A DNA stretch of 64,000 bases from Cryptomeria japonica (Eukaryota; Streptophyta; Pinopsida; Cupressales; Cupressaceae): assembly GCF_030272615.1 (NCBI RefSeq), contig NC_081405.1:476683508-476747507 (forward strand), read 5' to 3'. Shown here piece by piece: positions 10,111 through 22,790 of the stretch (position 1 is the first letter of the stretch; the number at the start of each line of letters is the position of its first letter). Under the pieces are notes generated by a model, which was given only the letters and a program-made list of their open reading frames with translations, did not search any database and was not told the DNA's origin. A program made the translations under genes and the position numbers.

Positions 10111-13100
10111 ATGGCTCCCTCACAAAACCACTCTAGACAGACAAAATATTTAAGGAGGAATTTGTATGATGAATTTTTGGACCAATTAAAAGCATCAACA
10201 AATGATATGTATCAGGGGTTAAATCTTATTCAAGGGAAAACCCTAGAAGAAGGGTTAGTTGATAAGCCATACATAATTTCATATGCTAGGGCACCCATGA
10301 CTAGGATAGACATATTTAAGTTATGGTATGGGCAGAAGAATTTTGTAGTCTCCATTCTCAAGTGCATGGTCATATGACCTAGGCAAGTTGGTGGTACCTA
10401 ATGTGTTGATGGATGTCAACCTTCTCAGAGTAGTTATAGATAGGTATGACCCTATTTCAAGAGTGATAAGGGAGAATGATGGAGAGGTCTTGTTTACAAT
10501 CTGAAGGGAGGAGTTCCAAGAATTTTTTTATTTATATGAACCCTCTGTTGCCCTAATTCAAGTAAATTTGCATGAAATAAAGGCTAAGTATGACAAAAAC
10601 AAAGGGTTTTGTCAAATCAAACCTTCTCCTGGCCCACTTGGTGAAAGTGGGAGACACATCATACCATATTGGCCTAGGTTCAGTGGAACCTTTTTCCAAT
10701 TGGTGCTTTCACCAAGTATTTGCAGGCCACGTTCTTTTCTCTATGCTAGGTTTTGGGTTTTAACTCTTTCATGGTTATGACACCAAATTACATGTATATG
10801 GCCATTCAGATTCAACATCCTGATTTTATAGTCATTTTTTATTTCACACCATATCTTGAAGAGAAGGCTCATGAAGGACTATTAGACATTAAGAATAATA
10901 TATCAAGCACTAATTTATATTGGTATTCATTGTTGATGCATATGTTCTTGTATAAGAACTTAGATTATTTTGAAGATACGATTAATCTCAGAAGGACAAT
11001 TAGTAATGCTTAGATACATGTGCAGCTATGGAGTATGGATATGTCATGGGATAGGCAAGAAGCTAGTTTTGTAAGATTTGATAATGGTTTTACTTTCAAA
11101 TTAAGGCAACGATTGACAGTATATCCACCAAGGATTCCTAAACAGCTACATGACTTCCTGATACCAAAGGAGAGGTTTCCAATCATGAGAATTGAACATA
11201 ATTTGGGGGATTTTATCCCTTACCAAGTTGGAACGGTCTTTAGAGTTTATGGTTTCCTGGGGCAACCTCATTTGTTACCTTTTAATGTCTCATTGAGATT
11301 AGGATTTTCTAAAGTAATTTGGTGAATAGGTTGTATCCAGGATAAGGATTTGAGGGGTAAGGGCAAGGGAACTATCTTCCCTAATTACACTTTTATTCCA
11401 TATTTTTCTATTATGAAAGGAGGGTATGCGCATTTTGATAAATATTTTGCACCATAACACTTGGGGGTTGGTGTAGTTAGGCACACTGATCTAGAGGGGT
11501 TCTATAATCTTTTCAGGCAAATAATATAAGGAGTTGCATTGCCTCATGAACATGATTTTCCTGAAGATGTAATCAGAAATCATTTTGATTTCTCTGCTCA
11601 AGATTGGAAGAAGGAGAAGTGGATAGCTTTCAGATAGCTATGGGAAATTGTACAAAAAATGGATCCAAGTTATGATCCATTGAGAAAATTCAATACTTTC
11701 TATGCCAAAGTTGATTTTGTTATGAATACTTTTGATGAGTTAATTATTGCTTTAAAAGAGAAGAAGACCAGGCTTGAGGAAATTCATGGCCAACAGATCA
11801 GGAAAAGGAATATACAGTGGTCTTAACCCATTTCACTTGTATATGCAACCATAATTCATAAAATGAGGATGAAACAACCCGGCTCACCTCTTCCTCTACC
11901 TCATAGAACAAATGGGATAGAAGAAACTAGACCTAGTTATGAGCCCCCTCTGAGGGTTGGTATTGTGATAAAAAGAGTAAGGGATGAGGAGAGTAGTGAT
12001 GAGGATAGCGGTAGTAACAGTAGAAAGTTGGTGAGGAGGAAATGAAAAGAATAATGAGGGCAAAGCCAACCCCAGAGATATAGGTTAAACCTTTGAGAGG
12101 AGACTAGATTATTTATGTAGATGACTCAGATATAAGCCCCCAACCACCACATGTGCAATCTTCACCTCCCAGACAATTTGAAGAACATGGAGGAGATGAA
12201 CAAATGGAAGAACAATAGGATGAAGACACCATTGAAATTACAAATGCAGAAATGCAAATTGGTGTTCCTTCTAAGCCAATGACTCTAGAATTTAACAGCA
12301 CTCCTCTGGATATTCAGGGAGCAACATTTAGGGATGCTAGAAAGGAGGCATGTGATGAATTTCTTGAGGATGAAGCTTTTGTAAGAAACCTGACATTCCT
12401 TCAAGCAACATGAAAAGTGAAAATGGATGAATACAAGAAGAGAAGTATCGAGAGAATGGCCCAAAGGCTAGATAGGTCTGACCAAGAAAATCAAGAGGAG
12501 GTCAAGATTTAAATTGATGGAAGAGTTCAAGGAAATCACTATAGATGAAGGCATAAAGATTTTAAATCAGTCTTGTATCTTGATTCTTCTTGAATGGGAC
12601 ATAGCTGATGTTGTATAATTTGATGTAATTAGAAAATCAAAAGGCCAACAATATAGCTCAGAAGAGGAGGCAAGGTTGGCATTCAAAAGATTAGATTTTA
12701 TAGAGGATCATTCAACCTTGGAAATATGGTCACTAGAGAAAGGGCCTAGGAGGCCTAATATAAATGATATGAATCCAAACCTGAAAGGAGGTCTCTTTTT
12801 AAAGAGAGCCTCTGATACATCAAATGTTGAAGCAACGAAGTTAGTTGTTGATGTGGCCAAATTGGCACACAAAACTGCAAAAAGAGAGGCTAAGTAGAAG
12901 CAGGAATCAATAAAGAAGTTTGAGAAATTTTTTAATGATTATAATGCAGTCCAATATAAATATGTGGAGTTGTAGACTAAAGTTTAGCTCCTTGAACAAA
13001 GACAACCAGGAGCACCCTCTTCAGCCCTTGCCATTACATCAATCCCATCAACATCCAGGTCTCCACTAGTCTCACACATAGATGCATCAGTTCAGTTTGA

Positions 13101-13454
13101 CAGTGAGATAGATATTCCAGCAATACTACTAGTACCTTATGTTGATGATGATCTTGAGCCCACTAGATCTACTGATCCAACCAGAGCTCAAATTTTGGAA
13201 AAGATTGATGAGTTGGAGCAAAAGTTAAAGGAGTCAGAATATCAATGTGTCAGTAAGCAGAGAGAGATAATCAGCTCTATGTTGACTCATTTAAAGATAA
13301 AGTGGACAATATACTGAATAGTGTTCATTCTTTATATTCTTTATTGTTTAATGCTATTCATAGTTTTGATAAAGACAAAGAGGTAGCAATCCCTTTGTTT
13401 ACAAAATTGTTACAAAGGGGAAATGAGCTTGGAATAATGTCAATGGCTTGAAAG
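10111..13454 (+). pseudogene. ORF1-H: accessory ORF in U3 of the H LTR, N-terminal and middle part
   Basis: Starts at an ATG at 10111 (MAPSQNHSRQTKYLRRNLYDE) and is broken by several stops and frameshifts. Early on it contains LLRVVIDRYDPISRVIREN followed by DGEVLFTI, a stop, and REEFQEFFYL; this matches the RYD...GE block of ORF1-L. A hydrophobic region follows (10753-11013, with YWYSLLMHMFLYKNL), then a basic and acidic middle (11863-12045, VIKRVRDEESSDEDSGS), then a Pro/Ser-rich part and a C-terminal coiled coil (KIDELEQKLKES). Tat-A interrupts the frame at 13454; it continues at 36836. No protease, RT, integrase or capsid signature is present. The orientation is sense to H, upstream of the LTR TATA box, so the reading frame lies in U3. 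The function is unknown. Confidence 0.6.
13450..13454. repeat. Left target-site duplication of Tat-A
   Basis: GAAAG directly before the LTR start; its partner at 36831-36835 is CAAAG, one mismatch. Removing Tat-A rejoins the ORF1-H coding trace, which supports the junction. Confidence 0.7.
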
Positions 13455-14461
13455 TGTAATACCCTAAAAATGGTCATCTAAACCATGAGCCCCTAATCTC
13501 GACAACATCACCAAGGTCCTAACCAAAGGCAATTAAATAAATCTTGAGCACACAATTAATTTCTAAAATCATCAATATCACATGGCAAATTAATCAACAA
13601 ATATTAGTTAAATATTTATTTAATTAATTAAATCATTCTAAGTAAACCATTTTTAAACAATTATCCTATTTATTTTATTGAATATCCTAGCATATTTAAT
13701 TAAATAAATCAATTTGCCATTAAATCATAAAAAAGGAATTAATTGGAAAAAAAGAATTAAAATTTGAGAAAAGAAATCAATTGGAGATATTCTTGAAAAA
13801 AAAATTAAAATTGATAAATAATCTCAAAGAAAGCAATTAAAATAATTAAATATTAAAATTGAATGAAATAAAGAATAAATCAATTTTTTCCTAATTTTAT
13901 CTTAATTTTAGTTTAATTTCCGTTAAAACTGAGAAAAGCATCCAATCACATCAATTCACCTGGATTGTGCTTCCTCTTGGAAAATATTGATAGCTCATCA
14001 TCATTTGATCTCAGCCATTGGTTTCTTTCTGAATTTTCTATAAATGCGGGCTCTAATTTCTCATTCAAGGATCTTGGAGAATATATTGTTATTATATTGT
14101 TTTTGCTCTAGGTTCATTAAGAATTTGCATTGAGATATTGCATATTAGTTATTTCATATTCATTAAATCATCTAGCTTAAATAATGTTAGATTAATCTTG
14201 CATATCTAGCTTAAATCTTGCATTCATTTAGCTCAATCTTATGCTCATACAGATAAAAATCCTTCATTTACTTGTTGTCTAGTCACTTGATAGCTTAGCA
14301 ATCTGAGAGCAATCTAAACTTGCATCTAATAGAAGGCAATAGGTCATTTTGTAATGGTTTATTATTTATTTATTATTGATTTACTAACCATGCATCTAAT
14401 GACTTAATTGAAGTGTTGTGTATTACAGCTTGCAGATACAGATTCACTTTTCACACACACA
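13455..14461 (+). repeat. 5' LTR of Tat-A
   Basis: 1007 bp, starts TGTAATACCCTAAAAATGG and ends in a CA run (ATTCACTTTTCACACACACA). It is nearly collinear with 35805-36830 and, inverted, with 44536-45661. It contains very AT-rich stretches with ATTTAATTAA repeats. The 3' copy has a small extra segment near 36530. Confidence 0.88.
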
Positions 14462-14465
14462 TTTT

Positions 14466-14483
14466 TGGCACCCACCGTGGGGC
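14466..14483 (+). other. Primer-binding site of Tat-A
   Basis: TGGCACCCACCGTGGGGC begins four bases after the 5' LTR. Its position and the TGG start fit minus-strand DNA priming by a tRNA 3' end; the tRNA was not identified. Confidence 0.75.
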
Positions 14484-16707
14484 CTAGAATGCAATACTTT
14501 GGCCTCAAAATCATTTTTTTAATCCTACAGGTCTCATTCATACAGTCGCTTCTAAATATTGTATGAATGTTATTACTACATTATACGACATTATGTCAAG
14601 GTCTTTGTTTTATCATACTAATAAGAAAAGGGGATCATATGAATTTCTGCTCTGAATATTTGATTCTGTATTTTGTCGTTTGGCTCTATGGGAATAGTCA
14701 TACGAGTGACTGATTTGTCATTTGCTTCTGTCTTTACTCGTTCAGTTCTGTGAGAATTATCGTATGATCTGGTGAGAATACTCATACGAGTTAATGTTCT
14801 GTCATATGAAAAACAAAGATTTTTAGGGTATTACACCTAGCATTTCAGCATTAGGAGTGAAAAAATTGTAACCATGATTTGTTTCTAACAATTTCTTGTA
14901 GGTTGGAGGAGTTAGATTAGGATTTTAAAAAAAATAAATTATTTTTTAGGGTTTTTCTTGAATTAAATTTTGATGATACTAACGCTAACCCCAAACTATC
15001 TTCTGTCCGCTTGAGATTTTCATAGCCTAACCAGTTTATTGCAGAATGCTTGTCAAAGAATTTATCAATCACACATATGCCTGTCAAAGAATAAAAACAA
15101 CATGACTACTGATGCATTGTTTTTGCAGGTTGCCTAAAGAAAATCAATCAAACATCATGTATTCTTTAAATTCACTTCTTAGGCACCTAACTTGCTATCT
15201 AGTTAAAGAACAAATCTATATTTCATGTTTTACAAAAATTCAGAGAGGTAGGAGAGTATGCTCTTGTCTATATAGACAATCATAAATCTAGACCCTTGAG
15301 GCATTTATTTTAAGTTTGAGATTTATATATCTTTAGTGGGCATGTCCTCCCGAGGAGCTAATAACTCTATAGACGTTACGGTCGGTGAGAGGGGAATGAC
15401 CCAAGTGGGAATGGCTAAATGCCAAGTACACCAACCCACTATTAAACAAACATGATTTGATGAAAATCAAGCCAACGACAGTGCTCAGGAATATCTCTCC
15501 TCTGTACCTTTGGGTATATTAAACCTTGGTTTTCAAGGCTGGGAGACCTCTTAATTGAGTTTATACCTCAATGCACTGAACAAATCCCTTACTAGTTCCA
15601 ATTAAAATTAGAAGCTACCTGGTTCACCTCTAAAAGGGGGGATAATCTTTGTGCAAGAGAGATAGTAACTCTCCCAAGATACTTGTCATTTCATGCCCCC
15701 ATTAGTGTTTGGAGTCGGCTAATACGGTGTTGAGAATCCATTGTGTGAGACACAATGACCATAGTCTGATTAGCTATTGGGTGTGTACCTGAGTCAACAA
15801 GCAAAGGTTTTCTTCTCTCACCAATTTAAATAGGGTTTGCATGTTGTGATTGGAGTTATTATTCATATTACATGTTTTCTATGTTTTCATCCCTGAAACT
15901 AAATCTAGAATACCAAAACTGGAGAAGGCAACAAAAAAACTCAATGATCAAAACTTTGTCTGTATCACAAACTAGTATACCTTAGCTGTCAAAAACTTAG
16001 TCTGCCTTAAAACTGATCATACTCAGTCATTGAAAACTCAGAATTTAGCTTTTCTCCAGTAAACAGTCATATGAATCTTCTGATTTATCGTCCTACTACA
16101 TACATATTTTCGTACGAGATTCCATCAATCCTAGCAGTCTGTGTCTGGGTCCTTATTTAGTGTCGTAAGATACCTGATTATTTGTCATCCTATTTAGGGA
16201 ACTATCATTTGAGCTTGCATCCTATGTCGTATGATAAACCATTGCATTGATCAGTTTGTCATTTCAGACATACTCATCTGTCGTACGGTCTTAGGAAGTA
16301 ACTCGTACGAAATACTATTGTCATCATCTTGAAGCTATTACACTATCATCTGGTCCTATAAAACCTATCATACGAATCTATGATTTTGTCAGTTCAAAAT
16401 AGTCAAACCTTCCCAGATCAGTCTACAACAAGCATTAAACTGGCTATCATCCTTCTAAGCATAAACAGTCTTGATAGTGTACCCCTTTCATTGAGTTGCA
16501 CGATTTTGTTGATCATCTCTAAGCTAGTTCAAACAATATCTCATCAAACCTAAGGTAACTTAGATAGCATCTTACACAGGTTATATCATTCCTAAAACCA
16601 GACCAGATCTTAGTTATTTCACTCAATCACTACGTTAAATGAACAACTAGCTACAATTTGATATTGACTTCTGCGACACATCTAGCTCTCAGTCTCATCA
16701 GTTGTAA
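14484..16707 (+). other. Untranslated leader of Tat-A
   Basis: About 2.2 kb with no supported gene. It holds recurrent near-palindromes of the type TC(A/G)TA(C/T)GA, often near TTTGTCAT: for example at 14760, 14782, 16110, 16227 and 16303. The same motif returns in the 3' region (34327, 34420, 34494). An inverted copy of the LTR terminus (TTTTTAGGGTATTACA) ends at 14837. The rest appears unstructured. Confidence 0.6.
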
Positions 16708-18580
16708 ATGACTATTCAAACCAGAAGTTCTCGCAACAAAATAGGCAAAGGAAAAGGAACATCCTTTTCATCAAATGACAATCCATTCTTTGTAGAAATA
16801 CTCATCCCAAATAGACCGTCATTGTCACAAATACCAGTTTATTTTCTACCAATCTTTGGTCAGACCCTATCTCCCACCATGTCTGGAGAAAGGTAGGAAA
16901 AACAAGCTGCTAAACACAAAACTTATGATGATATCAATATCCATGATACCAACAGTGATTCCTCATCAAGTGAATCTGAAGTCATTGAACCTCCAGAAAT
17001 TGATATACATAAATGTCAAAAGGATAAAGATTTCCAAAAAATGATAAAGGTTATCATGGATAGAGAAAAAGAAGACTATTTTCTAGAACTAGCAAAACAA
17101 GGTGCTAAACTTTCTACTAGTTATGATGTGGAGACCCGCATCACTAAAGAGGAAGAGACACCATTAAGAATGGTAAACAAACAATTACAAGAATTACAAA
17201 CTGAGATCACAGAACTGAAAAACAAGGATAAATCACCAAAACAATATTTTCTAGACACAATATGCCCATTTCCATTTGACAAAAACCTTTACATGTCTGC
17301 ATTTCCCTCAAAAGTAGAAATGCCTAAGTTTGACAAATATGATGGGAATACAGATCCTCAAGACCATATCAGAGAATTTTGTGCTTTATGTATGGAGGTC
17401 ATGCATGACCAAACGTATCTCATGTGCCTTTTCCCGAGAAGTTTAGGGGGGCAAGCTATGGAATGATTCTCAAGTCTACCTATGGGAATGAAAACTTTTG
17501 AAGAATCAAGCCAACTGTTTCTACAACAATACTCCTATAACATTCGTCACCTAGTCACTATGATAGAGCTTTGCAATACCAAACAAAAAATAGGAGAGCC
17601 CTTTCTCACTTTTGTCCAACGATGGAGAAAGATGTTCTCTAGATATTCATGACCTATTCTAGATTTTGAGAAGATTGATATCTTTGTCAACAACTTAATC
17701 CTTGAATTAAAATACAACATCTAGATGCAAGTGCATCCTTCATTCAACAAAATGGTAGATAATGCCCTCAGAATGGAAGATGTGCTTATAAAAAAGGGAG
17801 ATATATCACTTTGGAAAGAAACTTCTCAAGGTTCTAGTTCTTACGAAAAGAACAAATACTAGAAATACAGTAAAGATAACAACAGAAAAATTGTTAATGA
17901 TGGAGTGGTAGACACTGTTAAAGCAAAAACAAAATCCTCAATATTTAACCTAGATAGTGGCACGTAAGCACTCAAAGCAGCTGAAACTGCAGCAGAAAAT
18001 CCCCCAAAAAAATCAAAAGAATGGTTTAAAGAGAAACCTTGGATTTCAAATCCTAAGTGTGATTTTACTCCTCTAGATATACAATTCTAGACCATATGAT
18101 CCAGAAATTAAACCCAAATGGTGGAGAGAAAATAAATGCTGCGACTACCATCAAAACAAAGGTCATAACACAAACAATTGCATGACACTCAGACATGAAA
18201 TTCAAGATCTCATTAACGCTGGAAAAATCATTGTTCGAAATCACGCGACTAATGTTGATCATAAGGCCTTTAAAGATCCCTTACCAACTTATGAACAAGG
18301 TAATTCCTCAAAATCCAAGGGAGGTGTTAGATTCAATTATACCTACACTAACAATGACAATGTGATCAACATGATTGAATCTTCCCAACTTGAATATTGC
18401 AATGTGATCATAATTAAAGATAAACCAAATCAAGCACAAAATGCTAATGGTATGACCTACGCTCAAAAGAAGGTTACTCTCCATGGAGCTAGTTCCTCAA
18501 CTTTTTCTCAAACAACATCAACCTACCAACTCCTTCAAACAGACAAACAGACACAATCATGGCCAAATCTAAACAACTAG
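16708..18580 (+). pseudogene. Tat-A gag
   Basis: ATG at 16708 (MTIQTRSSRNKIGKGKGTSF). The frame continues past stops at about 16894 (TAG) and 17464 (TGA, probably from TGG) and shifts near 18080. The capsid-like region includes VEMPKFDKYDGNTDPQDHI, FCALCMEVMHD, then LPMGMKTFEESSQLFLQQYS and GEPFLTFVQRWRKMF, a pattern usual for Tat and related gypsy gag. A zinc-binding segment CDYHQNKGHNTNNC (C-x2-H, H-x4-C) lies near 18140-18185. The product would package element RNA. Decay is too strong for function. Confidence 0.8.
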
Positions 18581-19237
18581 CTTCATCATCCTCTCCTGGT
18601 TATAGCATTGATGAACAATTCAAAAGAACTAACACTCAAATCTCCATTTTGGAACTGCTTAAGATCTCTTCTTCTCATAGAGAGATCTTGGACAAGGCTT
18701 TGCTCACTACTAGTGTCCCTAAAGATTTAGATGTAGATCGGTTACAATCTATGGTGGGTCACCTGACTTTGCCTCATTACCTCACTTTCTCTAAAGAAGA
18801 TGATAACTCACTGAATCACCCACATAACCAACCATTACACATCAAAGCTATGATCCATAAACACCGAGTTAAACATTTTTTGATAGATGGAGGTGCTAGG
18901 TTGAATATCTGTACCTACAATCTACAGACGTAGTTGGGATTTTCTAAAAATGTTATTGATCCAACAAAGAAAATAAAAAATCAAAGCTTATGATGAAGAA
19001 GAAAGAACCTCTAAAGGTCTGGTACTATTACCAATCAGGGTAGGACCTGTGGAAAGAGATGTCATCTTTCAGGTCCTTGACCTTCGTCTTTTATACAACG
19101 TCTTACTATGTAGGCCATGGATTGACAAAATGAAAGTAGTACCATCTACGTATCATCAGTGCTTGAAATTTCCTTATAATGGAGTTGAAGTCAGTATTCC
19201 TGCTGATATAAGTTATACCTGTAATGCATTAACGTAG
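18559..19237 (+). pseudogene. Tat-A aspartic protease region
   Basis: Frame 18559-18933 carries HFLIDGGARLNICT, the catalytic Asp motif of a retroviral-type aspartic protease (DGGA in place of DSGA/DTGA). After a frameshift near 18950, 19049-19237 holds VIFQVLDLRLLYNVLLCRPWID, matching the C-terminal part (LLGRPWI) of Tat proteases. It processes the polyprotein in intact relatives. It is broken here by one frameshift and a stop. Confidence 0.75.
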
Positions 19238-19288
19238 AGTGTTGATGCTTTTGTTCCTCACAATAGAGTAGCCTTTATAGCTGAAAGT

Positions 19289-20188
19289 TTGGAATCTTTG
19301 CTGAAAGATTTAGAGAAGAAATTGAAAATCACAAACACCGGCATGGATAGATACAAAATAGAACCCGTACTTTCACTAATGTCTCTTCCTCCATCACCAA
19401 GACAATTGGGAAAACCATCAGAGGTTATGAAGCCACAAACTTCAACTCCAAAAGTCATTAATGATGGTCTCTTTATACAGTCCTCTACTTCTCTTGCAGA
19501 TGAAATAGAAGAGGATTTAATTCTCAATTGGATTTTCAAAGAAGATAGTGCAAAGAAAGAAATATGACATTGTGAAATTTCCCGAACACAATATGGTCCA
19601 AGCTATAAGATGCTTCAACGCATGGGGTATTCAGGTACCGGTCCTCTAGGCAAGTGTCAAGAAGGTATTGTTGAACCTATTCAGTTACACACTAAGTCTG
19701 CAAATGATAAAGCTAGACTGGGATATGATCCAAGAAAGTCATCAGATTAGAAACATACTTCTCACCATCAACCTAAGTAGAGGAAAGAGGTACTACCTTC
19801 AACATCACAAGAAATTAATACTCTACAAACTCAGGAAGAGTGTGACGATGAACAAGAAGAATTGCCAACTTAGAGAGATGGTAATCAAGTTCCGATTATA
19901 TCAGCTATAGCACTATAGGAAGTAGAAGTCCCAGAGGATATGAGAAAAGAAGTAGACAAAATCAAAGAATTGTTTGCACCACTGAACATTACGGTCACAT
20001 ATACTAGTAGACAACAAGTAGATGATTCAGAAACTGATTCAAATGAGTATGAATGGGTTTCAGACCATCTCTTAGATACATCTACTATAGAAACCCTTGA
20101 AGAATCTAGTGATATCACAGATGACGCACAAGAGCTAATACACTTAAATATGCAAAAGGAAATAAAAGAAATCGGACTAAAAAGATAA
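19289..20188 (+). pseudogene. Tat-A protease-RT linker with G-patch domain
   Basis: A single frame with several stops. At 19589-19735 it encodes a G-patch: MLQRMGYSGTGPLGK, then QEGIVEPIQ, then KARLGYDP. The glycine spacing and hydrophobic positions fit this RNA-binding fold. G-patch domains are known next to the protease in betaretroviruses and in some plant gypsy polyproteins. An acidic, Gln- and Glu-rich linker follows (19750-20188). The domain is likely to bind RNA or RNA-protein complexes; in this copy it is disabled. Confidence 0.72.
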
Positions 20189-20850
20189 CAAGACTATGAA
20201 CAACAGCTGAAGGAAGAAAGGACACAAGAAAATTCTTCACCTACTAACTCTCCCTCTAATGAGATAGGATAAATCAGGTATGGAACTAAAAAAGAAGAAT
20301 TAGAAGCTACAGAAGAAGGACTAGTCATCAGTCCAGAGGAAGATGAATGGAAAAGACGTGAGGGATTAACAGAACCATCAAGGTTATGTCCACAAGTGTG
20401 TCAAATACAAGTGATCAATGAACCAAATCATGAAGAAAATTGTAGCATCAAAGATGTAGGTATTGATACTATACATACTTTTACTAAATCACTTGAAGAC
20501 AAGTCAGAAACTTCATCTTATGACTCTGATAACTCAAATAGAAGCTCTATTTATAACAACAACTATTAAACAACATATTATGACTACTTTGTCATGAATG
20601 TTGAGATGTTGTCTGCTGACCCCATTACTATCACACCATTGTATGTAGTCCAGTATGAAATAGGGGATGACACTAGGAGTAGGTCAGTCAGGTTAGGTCC
20701 AATAAATACTAACATAAACTTAGATAATCATGTTGTAACTCTTCCTGGTTTAAAATAAAGAATGTACCTAAGGGTGAAAACCTCTCTGAGGCACCTAAAG
20801 GTGAGATACTTGATATGCTACCAAGTCACTTCTAAGAAAGGTCTTCAATA

Positions 20851-22330
20851 TTGATTGAACCAACTCAACCATTTAATATTGGAAGTCAAAAGATGCCACA
20901 TATCATTCATTTAGCTCAGTCACTATCAACAGAAGAGTTAAAAGATTTTAGCAACCTCTTTTCAGAAAAGAAGATCAACTTGGCATGGACATACTCTGAT
21001 ATGCCAAGACTAGATCTTGATCTCATCATGCATCATCTCTCTATTACACCAGGAGTTAAACCAGTCAAGAAAAAAATCTGTAAGATGCATCCTCATGTGG
21101 CACTGCTAGTCAAGGCTGAGCTAGAAAAATTGCTAAAAGTTGGATTTATCAGAGCTATAGACAATGCATAATGGATATCAAACATAGTACATGTATCAAA
21201 GGCAAACAAATCTATTAGAGTTTGCATAGACTTCATGGATCTCAACAAAGCATGTCCGAAAGATGATTTTCCATTGCCCAACATTGATATGATAGTAGAT
21301 ATGACTATTGGATATGAGATGCACTCATTAATGGATGGATTCTCTAGTTATAATCAGACCAAGATAGCTCCTGAGGATCAAGAAAAGATAGCCTTCACAT
21401 GTGCATGGGGAACCTTCTATAGGAATGTTATTCTATTTGGACTAAAGAATGCAGGAGCAACTTACAAAAGAGCTATAACCACTATCTTCCATGATATGAT
21501 GCACAAAAACATGGAAGATTATGTTGATGACACCCTAGTAAAAACCATGAAGAGATCTATGCATATTCAAGAGCTAGGCCTCATACTAGATAGAATGGAG
21601 AGATTCACGCTCTGACTAAATCCTAAAAAGTGTGCATTCGGGGTAACATGAGGAAAATTTCTTGGTTACATAATTTCAAAGAAAGGAATTGAGTTTGACC
21701 TTGAAAAGATCCAATCTATAATGGAAATGCCTTCGCCCAAGACTATTAGTCAAATGAGAAGTTTACAAGGATGTCTTCAATCAACAAGATGCTTTATTTC
21801 TCAACTAGCAGACAAAGCTCAACCCTTCACAAAGGTATTAAGGAAAGGAGTTCAATACAACTGGGATGGAGATTGTGAGCGACATCTAAAATAAATCAAA
21901 GATTATCTTTCTAATCCACCCATATTGATCCCACCAATTCCAGGTAAACCATTGATTCTATACATATCAACTATATATACTTCGCTGGGGGCACTTCTGA
22001 CAACAACAAGATGAGAATAAAAAGGAAAGAGTCATATATTATATCAGTAGAACATTGGTGTCTTATGAAATGAACTATACAATCATAGAAAAGGCCTATT
22101 TGGCATTAGTCTTTGCATCATAGAAATTAAGACACTACATGTTAGCACACTCTATTAAGCTGGTGGCTAAGATTGATCCACTCAAATATCTTCTCAGTAA
22201 AGCAATGCTCATAGGAAGACTGGCTAAATGGGTCATGGTTCTTGCGAAATTTGATATTGAATATGTGGAATGTAAAGCCATCAAAGGATAGGTTAGTGCA
22301 GGCCAACTTGTTGATGCTCTACTTGAAGAC
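20851..22330 (+). pseudogene. Tat-A reverse transcriptase and first RNase H
   Basis: RT blocks in order: PVKKKICKMHPHVALLVKAE, KVGFIRAIDN, then a stop, then WISNIVHVSK, CIDFMDLNKACPKDDFPLPN, HSLMDGFSSYNQ, ILFGLKNAGATYKRAI, and the catalytic EDYVDD near 21520. The thumb and connection follow with LNPKKCAFGV, KFLGYIISKKGIEF and MRSLQGCLQ. The first RNase H (about 21950-22330) is the most decayed part, with clustered stops around 22010-22060. The linker 20189-20850 is acidic with no domain that I recognise. The enzyme copies element RNA into DNA in the particle; this copy is inactive. Confidence 0.85.
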
Positions 22331-22387
22331 ATTCAACCTTTGCATATAGAATTTTTGGATGAATCAATCATGCACCTTACTCAATGA

Positions 22388-22790
22388 TCATGGAAGATGA
22401 TCTTTGATGGGTCTTTCACTCAACATGGTTCTGGTGCCGGAATACTTTTTATTACTCCTCAAAAATATTCAATCCCAAAATCTTACAATATCTTGTTCCC
22501 TTGCACAAACAACATTGCAGAATATGAAGCTTTGGTAAATGGGATCAAGCTGGCCATCGAGTGGAAGATTGTTGAATTATACATCTATGGATATTCTCAA
22601 CTCATCATCAACCAAATCAATGATCTATATCAGACTAGAGATGAGAAACTGATGCCTTACAAGAGAATGGTGGATGATCTCAAGAAATACTTTACTTTTG
22701 TATCATTTTAGCAGATCCCCAAATCAGCAAATAGAGTAGGGGATGCAATGTCCACCTTGGCATCTATACCACAGCTACAGGAATCTAATT
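22388..22790 (+). pseudogene. Tat-A second RNase H (cellular/archaeal-type)
   Basis: WKMIFDGSF holds the first catalytic Asp, NIAEYEALVNGIKLAI the Glu, but the third site reads IYGYSQLI where relatives have GDSQL, so a catalytic Asp has become Tyr (single base change). One TAG follows at about 22710 before the tail NRVGDAMSTLAS. A second RNase H of this type before the integrase is diagnostic of the Tat group. Confidence 0.8.

Larger units (their letters stand above)
9584..13454 (+). repeat. 5' LTR of element H, first part (left of Tat-A)
   Basis: Begins at the junction with P. About 530 non-coding bases precede ORF1-H. The LTR resumes at 36836 and ends at about 38585, giving roughly 5.6 kb without the insertion. 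Only the first 140 bases can be compared with the 3' LTR in this window, so the long LTR extent is inferred from the primer-binding site position. Confidence 0.6.

Noticed and set aside
13455-14837. A DNA transposon with 16-bp terminal inverted repeats (TGTAATACCCTAAAAA at one end, its complement at the other)
   Set aside because: The stretch 13455-14461 is clearly an LTR with a second copy at 35805-36830 and a primer-binding site after it. The interval has no duplication at its ends; only the right inverted terminus remains as an oddity.
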